From Treponema sp. (GTDB taxonomy: Bacteria; Spirochaetota; Spirochaetia; Treponematales; Breznakiellaceae), in the NCBI GenBank assembly GCA_009780285.1, contig WRAL01000030.1:1-9494 (forward strand): a stretch of 9,494 bases of DNA, read 5' to 3'. Position numbers and translations under genes: made by a program. This document shows positions 6,041 to 9,494 of this stretch, piece after piece (position 1 is the first letter of the stretch; each line of letters starts with the position of its first letter). The notes below the pieces were generated by a model. The model had not been told where the DNA came from. It was given only the letters and a program-made list of their open reading frames with translations, and searched no databases.

Positions 6041-6871
6041 CTAAAACCTAAAAGCAATTCCAGAACTTAATCTGAATATTGCATCTGTTCTTGGCCTTGG
6101 AAAGTTAATGCGCGAAAGCTCAAAACCAAGACCTGAATGTAGCGACAGCAATTGAGTCATCCGATGAGTAAATTTTAAATCGCCGAAAACGCCCCAATGA
6201 TTATGGAGGCTGGTAATTTCGCCGAGGGTTATTATTCTCAACGAGTTTTCAGAAGCATACTGTATCATGGCATGATCCACTCCCGCAAAGGCAGGGCGAA
6301 CCGCATAACCAAAAATGGGAAAACTAACTGAAAGGACAAGATTGTTCTCATAATTGATGTTCCATTTTTGGCACGCGTGCAAGTTAAGAGAAAACAAACC
6401 CGTAATGCTTGGGTAATGCCCAAATTGCATATAAGTATCGGCGCGAAAAGCGCCGCCCAGATAACCGGGAAAAGTCTCGCTTCCCCACAGGCGATGCGCA
6501 AGCGCGTATTCGATATATCCCCTGATGTTAAGATATTGCCGTTGATCTGTAAAATGATATGTCTCACCTGTTATCTGATCTAAACCCTCGCTCAGCACCG
6601 CTTTCTAGCCGCCAGACATTTCAGCATTGCCCATAAAAAATCCAATATTAAGCGAGTGTAAAAAATTACCTTTTTCAATATTGCCGTCTATGATAAAAGT
6701 TAATGTATTGAGATACCTGTTCACTTGCGAGTATGTTTCTTCCCGATATCCTGTGAAAGAATAACCCATGCTTATTCCTATTCTGTAAGGGCGGAGAGTT
6801 TCTTGGGATTGAGCCGATGCTTGCCCAGCGCTGATTAATGCCATCAGCGGAATAATGATATATTTACTCAT
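6041..6871 (-). pseudogene. Outer-membrane beta-barrel-like protein gene interrupted by an in-frame TAG
   Basis: One frame of 277 codons runs from the ATG at 6871 to TAG at 6041-6043 and is broken only by TAG at 6605-6607. The first part (88 residues) has a Sec signal ending near AQASA|QSQ, then alternating polar and aromatic segments (YRIGISMGYSFTGYREE). The second part (187 codons) continues the same pattern and ends in GIAFRF; a terminal Phe is typical of outer-membrane barrels. Both halves are needed for a barrel, so the split is a nonsense mutation, a sequencing error or a read-through site. Restart at the GTG at 6598 would give a product without a signal. The stop overlaps the ribosome site of the S41 peptidase, indicating an operon. 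No named family is recognised. Confidence 0.75.
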
Positions 6872-6878
6872 GAGTCAA

Positions 6879-6884
6879 ATTATA
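6879..6884 (-). promoter_or_regulatory. TATAAT -10 element seven bases before the ATG
   Basis: A consensus TATAAT on the minus strand ends seven bases before the ATG at 6871, and no Shine-Dalgarno sequence lies between. Transcription would begin at or next to the start codon, giving a leaderless message. The palindromes TTGCGCGCAA (6901-6910) and ACTCATGAGT (6866-6875, over the start codon) flank it and could bind a regulator. No good -35 is present. Confidence 0.45.
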
Positions 6885-6989
6885 GCGCTGCGCCTTTGTC
6901 TTGCGCGCAAAAAACCACCAAGATGCGCGTATTTGCCGCTAAGATGCAATATCAGTGTGATGGAAAACAACAACCCCGCCATTCATGCC

Positions 6990-7211
6990 AAACTTGACCC
7001 ATAGAATCGTCTGGAGCGGTTGCACTTGCCGAATATTGGCAAAAAAGGCATTGCCAGACCCGTCTGATGCTGCTTGATCGCAATATCTATTGGGTTATAG
7101 GCGATTTTCCCTATGTAGTCCCTACGGGCCAGCCGTAAGATGACAGTAATGTCTCCCTGTTTTACGGAATTTCAGGAATAATCGTATCGAAAAAGATTGA
7201 GGGTCAAGTTT
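6990..7211 (+). mobile_element. Decayed insertion sequence remnant with 11-bp terminal inverted repeats
   Basis: AAACTTGACCC (6990-7000) and GGGTCAAGTTT (7201-7211) are perfect inverted repeats 200 bases apart. The inside reads in two plus-strand frames as a broken transposase N-terminus. The first is NRLERLHLPNIGKKGIARPV, ending in a stop at 7065. One base out of phase comes LMLLDRNIYWVIG from 7064. This resembles the start of IS5-group transposases (a W/L-rich LLP..G..GRP segment, then an NAI-WVLRTG-like segment), judged by eye only. No target-site duplication is obvious. The right end touches the stop codon of the DUF3021-like gene at 7210-7212. Confidence 0.5.
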
Positions 7212-7701
7212 AGGATTTTGCTGGGGGGCTCCGGCTTTCCCCCTGCCTCGAAGCAAAATTGATTTCCGTGCTATTAATGTTTTTTTCTTTACGTTTTTTT
7301 ATTAACTCGTTTATTTCACTTGCATCTTTTCTAGTTCTTAAAATACTTGTAAACAAACCGAATAGGTAAACTACAACTGCCATTATTACCAAAATCCATG
7401 ATCTGCCTGAAAACCAGCCAAATATTTTTCCAGAGATAAGCAGAACGATGATTATATAACTTATATCGAGCAAAAATTCTAAAATAGCGTATTTGCTCTC
7501 AAATTTTCTGATCAGAACAAACCCAACAAAAATAAAGACGTTTACTCCAAGTATTTGAAGAAAAAAATTAACCTGGATAGTTGCCTCTCGAATTTCATGG
7601 ATAGATGTGCCATCTATTACTGCGGCGATAAATACCAAAAGCAGCAGCACAAGACATGTACTTGCTAAAATATTTACAATTGTTTTTTTTACGTTATTCA
7701 T
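7210..7701 (-). CDS. DUF3021-like four-span membrane protein, partner of LytTR regulator
   Basis: 163 residues with four membrane spans, about 8-29, 44-64, 72-92 and 101-121, and a charged cytoplasmic tail (SEINELIKKRKEKN). Topology, length and tail match DUF3021 proteins, which are routinely encoded with a LytTR regulator. In streptococcal LytTR regulatory systems the membrane partner holds the regulator inactive. The ATG overlaps the end of the LytTR gene by eight bases (ATGAATAA), so translation is probably coupled. The last 16 residues (from about 148, including RQGESRSPPAKS) are encoded by a GC-rich palindrome (7215-7259) in an otherwise AT-rich gene. The stop codon lies in the insertion-sequence end. 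The native C-terminus has probably been replaced. Confidence 0.75.
   Translation of the reverse strand: MNNVKKTIVNILASTCLVLLLLVFIAAVIDGTSIHEIREATIQVNFFLQILGVNVFIFVGFVLIRKFESKYAILEFLLDISYIIIVLLISGKIFGWFSGRSWILVIMAVVVYLFGLFTSILRTRKDASEINELIKKRKEKNINSTEINFASRQGESRSPPAKS
7215..7259. repeat. Compound palindrome inside the 3' end of the DUF3021-like gene
   Basis: ATTTTGCT (7215-7222) and AGCAAAAT (7252-7259) form an 8-bp outer stem around GGGGG/CCCCC arms (7224-7228, 7239-7243). The GC content contrasts with the host gene, and the element abuts the insertion-sequence end at 7211. It resembles the hairpin near 693-722 (TTTTGC... then GGGGGGC/GCCCCCC). It could also act as a transcript 3'-end structure, but no U-run follows. 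Confidence 0.5.
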
Positions 7702-8143
7702 TTAAACCTTCCTGCAATTTCCGTTTAATACATGCAAGATACTTTCTGGTAGCTTGCAAGCGCATTCCATTAGTTAATACTATCTCCATCCGGCTATTGA
7801 ACATTGGCTTAACCTTATCCAGCTTGTTAATATTCAGAATGCAGTATTTACTGATTTGAATGAATCCTTTATCCGATAGTTTTTCATTAAGTTGATATAA
7901 GCGATATTTTGTTTTAAGGCATTCTTTTTCACAGTAAACAAATGTCTTTTTTTCCAGGCTTTCAATGTAATAAATATCCGAAATATTCACCATTTTTAGA
8001 CAGTCTTCTGAATAGCAATCTATTTTTGTATCAACCGCATTCAACAGCACAACAATTTGTTCGACAACTTTATTTTTTTGGGGATATTTAATCACTATTT
8101 CAATATCCTTTTGCCAAGGGCATTGTTCCAACTTAACAACCAT
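7694..8143 (-). CDS. LytTR-domain DNA-binding regulator
   Basis: 149 residues with no receiver domain. An N-terminal segment of about 45 residues is followed by a LytTR DNA-binding domain, about 48-145. Family landmarks are NISDIYYIES (53-62), the FIQISKYCILNINKLDKV segment (94-111, the usual F.r.h.s..vN...i) and LTNGMRLQATRKY (123-135, the usual L.nG..l.vsr.y). The layout, a stand-alone LytTR with an overlapping four-span membrane protein, is that of small LytTR regulatory systems in which the membrane protein antagonises the regulator. The ATG at 8143 has no Shine-Dalgarno of its own; it directly follows the TAA of a 20-codon ORF, so it may be reached by coupling. Targets are unknown; the downstream envelope genes are candidates. 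Confidence 0.88.
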   Translation of the reverse strand: MVVKLEQCPWQKDIEIVIKYPQKNKVVEQIVVLLNAVDTKIDCYSEDCLKMVNISDIYYIESLEKKTFVYCEKECLKTKYRLYQLNEKLSDKGFIQISKYCILNINKLDKVKPMFNSRMEIVLTNGMRLQATRKYLACIKRKLQEGLNE

Positions 8144-8206
8144 TTAACAATTTATACCATAATGTATTTTTTCTATTGCTTTAATTATTGAGTTAATTTG
8201 TTTCAT
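8144..8206 (-). CDS. 20-residue leader ORF abutting the LytTR gene
   Basis: It encodes a short amphipathic peptide of 20 residues (MKQINSIIKAI... ending YGINC). AAGGAAGG lies nine bases before the ATG, and the TAA is immediately followed by the ATG of the LytTR gene. This is a classic geometry for translational coupling. Alternatively, the sequence around TGGTATAAA (8151-8159) is an extended -10 that would make the LytTR message leaderless. The peptide may be only a ribosome-delivery device or may itself be a signal; nothing here decides. Confidence 0.45.
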   Translation of the reverse strand: MKQINSIIKAIEKIHYGINC

Positions 8207-8237
8207 GCTTGATCGCCTTCCTTGTGATTTTCCGCAT
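8193..8237 (-). CDS. 14-residue basic leader ORF
   Basis: MRKITRKAIKHETN, very basic. A strong AAGGAGG (8247-8253) lies nine bases before the ATG, the best ribosome site in this AT-rich stretch. It overlaps the start of the 20-codon ORF in another frame by 14 bases. Such a good ribosome site before such a short frame suggests a leader peptide in the LytTR transcript, or the intact start of a gene that has since been truncated. Confidence 0.4.
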   Translation of the reverse strand: MRKITRKAIKHETN

Positions 8238-8261
8238 ACGATACTGCCTCCTTAAATACAT

Positions 8262-8289
8262 ATTCTAAAGGGAATACCCATGACGACAA
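8262..8289 (-). promoter_or_regulatory. Candidate promoter of the leader-LytTR-DUF3021 operon
   Basis: TTGTCG (8284-8289) and TAGAAT (8262-8267) are 16 bases apart on the minus strand. The -35 is part of the left arm of the hairpin at 8277-8317. The expected start, near 8255, is two bases before the AAGGAGG of the first leader ORF. Confidence 0.45.
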
Positions 8290-8317
8290 GTCCAACTATA
8301 GGACTCGCCGTCATGGG
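8277..8317 (-). terminator. 17-bp hairpin at the end of the GC-rich GIN region
   Basis: Arms 8277-8293 and 8301-8317 with a seven-base loop. As minus-strand RNA all 17 pairs form, two as G-U wobbles. As plus-strand RNA those two become A-C mismatches, so the fold is suited to transcripts coming from the GIN gene. Only a weak U-run follows (TATTCCCTTT), so termination is likely but not certain. It overlaps the -35 of the next operon. Confidence 0.6.
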
Positions 8318-8329
8318 GTTGGTTTTAGC

Positions 8330-8506
8330 CTACTTCCTCCCCTTCTTCGCGAACGCCGCCGCAAAGGGATTGTAGGTCGTGCCGTCGTCGTCGCGCTGCT
8401 CCCGACTATCCGGCCGCGCGCTGGACGCGTTCCCGCGATCGCCGGCCTTCGCCACCGCGCCAGCTTGCGCGCCCGCCGCGACGGGCGGCCCTTTTCCCGC
8501 GCCGCG
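8330..8506 (-). pseudogene. C-terminal remnant of an unidentified gene (58 codons), in frame after the GIN stop
   Basis: An open frame directly continues from the TAG of the GIN gene for 58 codons to TAG at 8330-8332. Third positions are almost all G or C, as in neighbouring real genes. The tail DDDGTTYNPFAAAFAKKGRK reads like a genuine protein end. There is no ribosome site or good start. The same TCGCGCTAG ending is kept in the GIN fragment at 9172, so the TAG is an old stop. I therefore read this as the 3' scrap of another gene rather than a read-through extension. Family not recognised. Confidence 0.4.
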
Positions 8507-9133
8507 CTAGCGCGACGTAACCCTTCCCACGCCGGAAACTAAAACGCCGTTCCGCCCGCCGCCGTACAAGCGAATCTCACCCACGCCGGAAATGCTGCCG
8601 ACAAGCAAGTCGCTGGCGTGAACGCTTATTCTGCCGTTTCCGGAAATATTTACCTCAACGTTGCGCGCCTCGAAGTTTTCGGCGCTGACGTTTCCGGCGC
8701 CGGAAACCGTTACCCAAAGCGATTCGGCGCTGCCGCCTTCAACCGCGACGTTTCCCGCGCCGCGCAGCTCGATGCCGCGCAGGGCCGGCATGTAAACGTC
8801 GAAGGAATATTCGCCCATCCGCACCTGATAGCGCCCTTCCGAAAAGCCATGGATCAGCGCTCCGTCTTCGACGCGCGCCTCGACGATCTCCTGAAAGTTT
8901 TCGTCGGTCGTAACGACGACGCGGAAATCCCGGCCAGGATGGATGCGCAGGTTCCCCGCACCTTCAAACACAACCACGTCGAAGTCCTGCGCGGGCCTCT
9001 CCTGCGACACGACGTTCCCGCTGCCGTACAAGGTCGGGCCTTGGTTCAAACCTTGGCTAAACCCTCGGTTAATGCAGCCTGTGGCAAGCGCCAAAAACGC
9101 CGCGAGAATTATCCATGTTTTTTTCGCCGTCAT
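8507..9133 (-). CDS. GIN-domain (DUF2807-like) lipoprotein, GC-rich copy
   Basis: 208 residues. The signal peptide ends in a good lipobox, LATGC (Cys20), so this is a lipid-anchored envelope protein. A Gly/Asn/Gln-rich linker (21-40) precedes the GIN domain, whose GxG turns recur in FEGAGNLRI, LRGAGNVAV, VSGAGNVSA, ISGNGRISV, ISGVGEIRL and VSGVGRVTS. The fold is expected to be a single-stranded beta-helix with no catalytic residues. The ATG at 9133 follows AGAGGAG by six bases. It is a paralogue of 4241-4819, aligning from NVVSQER through VVVTTDENFQ, with the same Cys20 position but very different base composition. Upstream is the truncated third copy (9172-9234) and a promoter at 9266-9294. 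Presumed envelope-surface or scaffold role. Confidence 0.9.
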   Translation of the reverse strand: MTAKKTWIILAAFLALATGCINRGFSQGLNQGPTLYGSGNVVSQERPAQDFDVVVFEGAGNLRIHPGRDFRVVVTTDENFQEIVEARVEDGALIHGFSEGRYQVRMGEYSFDVYMPALRGIELRGAGNVAVEGGSAESLWVTVSGAGNVSAENFEARNVEVNISGNGRISVHASDLLVGSISGVGEIRLYGGGRNGVLVSGVGRVTSR

Positions 9134-9171
9134 TTTTTACTCCTCTTCTTCGATCAATTGGCCGCGCCGAG

Positions 9172-9234
9172 CTAGCGCGACGAAATCCTTTCCGATCCGG
9201 AAACGGAAACGCTGTGCCGTCCGCTTCCGGAAAT
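9172..9234 (-). pseudogene. 3' fragment of a third GIN-domain gene
   Basis: The frame ISGSGRHSVSVSGSERISSR ends in TAG at 9172-9174. It matches two separated parts of the intact neighbour: ISGNGRISV (163-171) and VSGVGRVTSR with the same TCGCGCTAG stop. The middle is therefore deleted and no start codon remains. It lies 38 bases upstream of the intact gene and now forms part of its transcript leader. It is a remnant of tandem duplication. Confidence 0.7.
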
Positions 9235-9494
9235 ATGTATATGTCGCTACTTGCCACAGGCCTAAACTCTATCACGCCCACAGCCATACGTCAAGCCGCT
9301 TCCAGAACAAATCCCCGAAAACCGCTTGCCGCAGGCCACTTCCCCCGCCTTTTCCCCAAGACCTGCGCGAAACGGCCTGGTTTCAAGACTTGGCTCACGG
9401 GGAACGGATTGGCCAGAACCCCTTTCTCGGCGCGTATAGTTGCAGGACTATCTCATGACTATTGAAACTTCCATTAAGATGAAAATTATAGCGA
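9235..9494. other. Upstream non-coding region of the GIN gene
   Basis: Apart from the promoter at 9266-9294 I see no supported gene from 9235 to the window end. Frames on both strands have unconvincing composition. A consensus TATAAT on the minus strand at 9485-9490 could belong to a promoter whose -35 lies beyond the window; the frame after it (MEVSIVMR) stops at once. Confidence 0.35.
9266..9294 (-). promoter_or_regulatory. Promoter of the GC-rich GIN gene (TTGACG-17-TAGAGT)
   Basis: TTGACG (9289-9294) and TAGAGT (9266-9271) are exactly 17 bases apart on the minus strand. Transcription would start near 9259, run through the GIN fragment and reach the ATG at 9133, a leader of about 125 bases. 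Confidence 0.6.

Noticed and set aside
6041..8509. General recoding of TAG as a sense codon
   Set aside because: TAG also ends the CPBP gene, the GIN gene and the GIN fragment, and the extensions after the CPBP stop (about 20 codons) and the barrel-gene stop (3 codons) are short. Only the 6605 site splits a coherent protein.
1..9494. CRISPR array, tRNA, rRNA or phage genes
   Set aside because: No regularly spaced repeats, no cloverleaf with a CCA-type end and no phage-like proteins were seen.

Overview
The window looks like chromosomal DNA from a diderm bacterium. A host-associated spirochaete such as Treponema fits best, but only moderately. The support is two GIN-domain lipoproteins, relaxed lipoboxes, a candidate outer-membrane barrel with a terminal Phe, strong AGGAG-type ribosome sites, some TTG starts and many GC-rich palindromic intergenic blocks. 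No rRNA, tRNA or marker gene is present, so the assignment is inference. Almost everything is on the minus strand; the one convincing plus-strand gene is a small membrane protein.

Right-to-left transcription gives this layout. 1-626: an AraC-type regulator with a GyrI-like sensor domain, cut by the window edge. 640-1000: no intact gene, but GC-rich hairpins, a compact structured block, a REP-like doublet and a 30-codon ORF remnant. 1086-2579: a WYL-type regulator followed by a cysteine-containing protein of unknown function. The promoter/operator segment between them is repeated, 62 bp with one mismatch, beyond the second gene. 2749-3066: the small membrane protein on the plus strand. 3089-3946: a CPBP-family intramembrane protease. 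3950-4240: only REP-like remnants.

4241-8330 is clearly more AT-rich than either flank (one sampled 60-base line at 4501 is 28% GC, against 70% at 1741) and is probably acquired. In transcription order it holds a LytTR regulator plus DUF3021-like membrane protein, with two tiny leader ORFs in front; a decayed insertion sequence with 11-bp inverted ends; an outer-membrane-protein-like gene interrupted by one in-frame TAG; an S41 peptidase lipoprotein 8 bases further on; and a GIN-domain lipoprotein behind two hairpins. The last three could work together at the cell envelope.

8330-9294 returns to high GC. It carries a GC-rich paralogue of the GIN lipoprotein, a short tail of a third GIN copy just upstream with a good promoter before it, and an open frame downstream that looks like the C-terminal scrap of another gene. 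The main themes are duplication followed by decay (the GIN genes and the promoter/operator segment) and regulatory RNA structure around the LytTR and GIN genes. No CRISPR array, phage module or recognisable new defence system was found.
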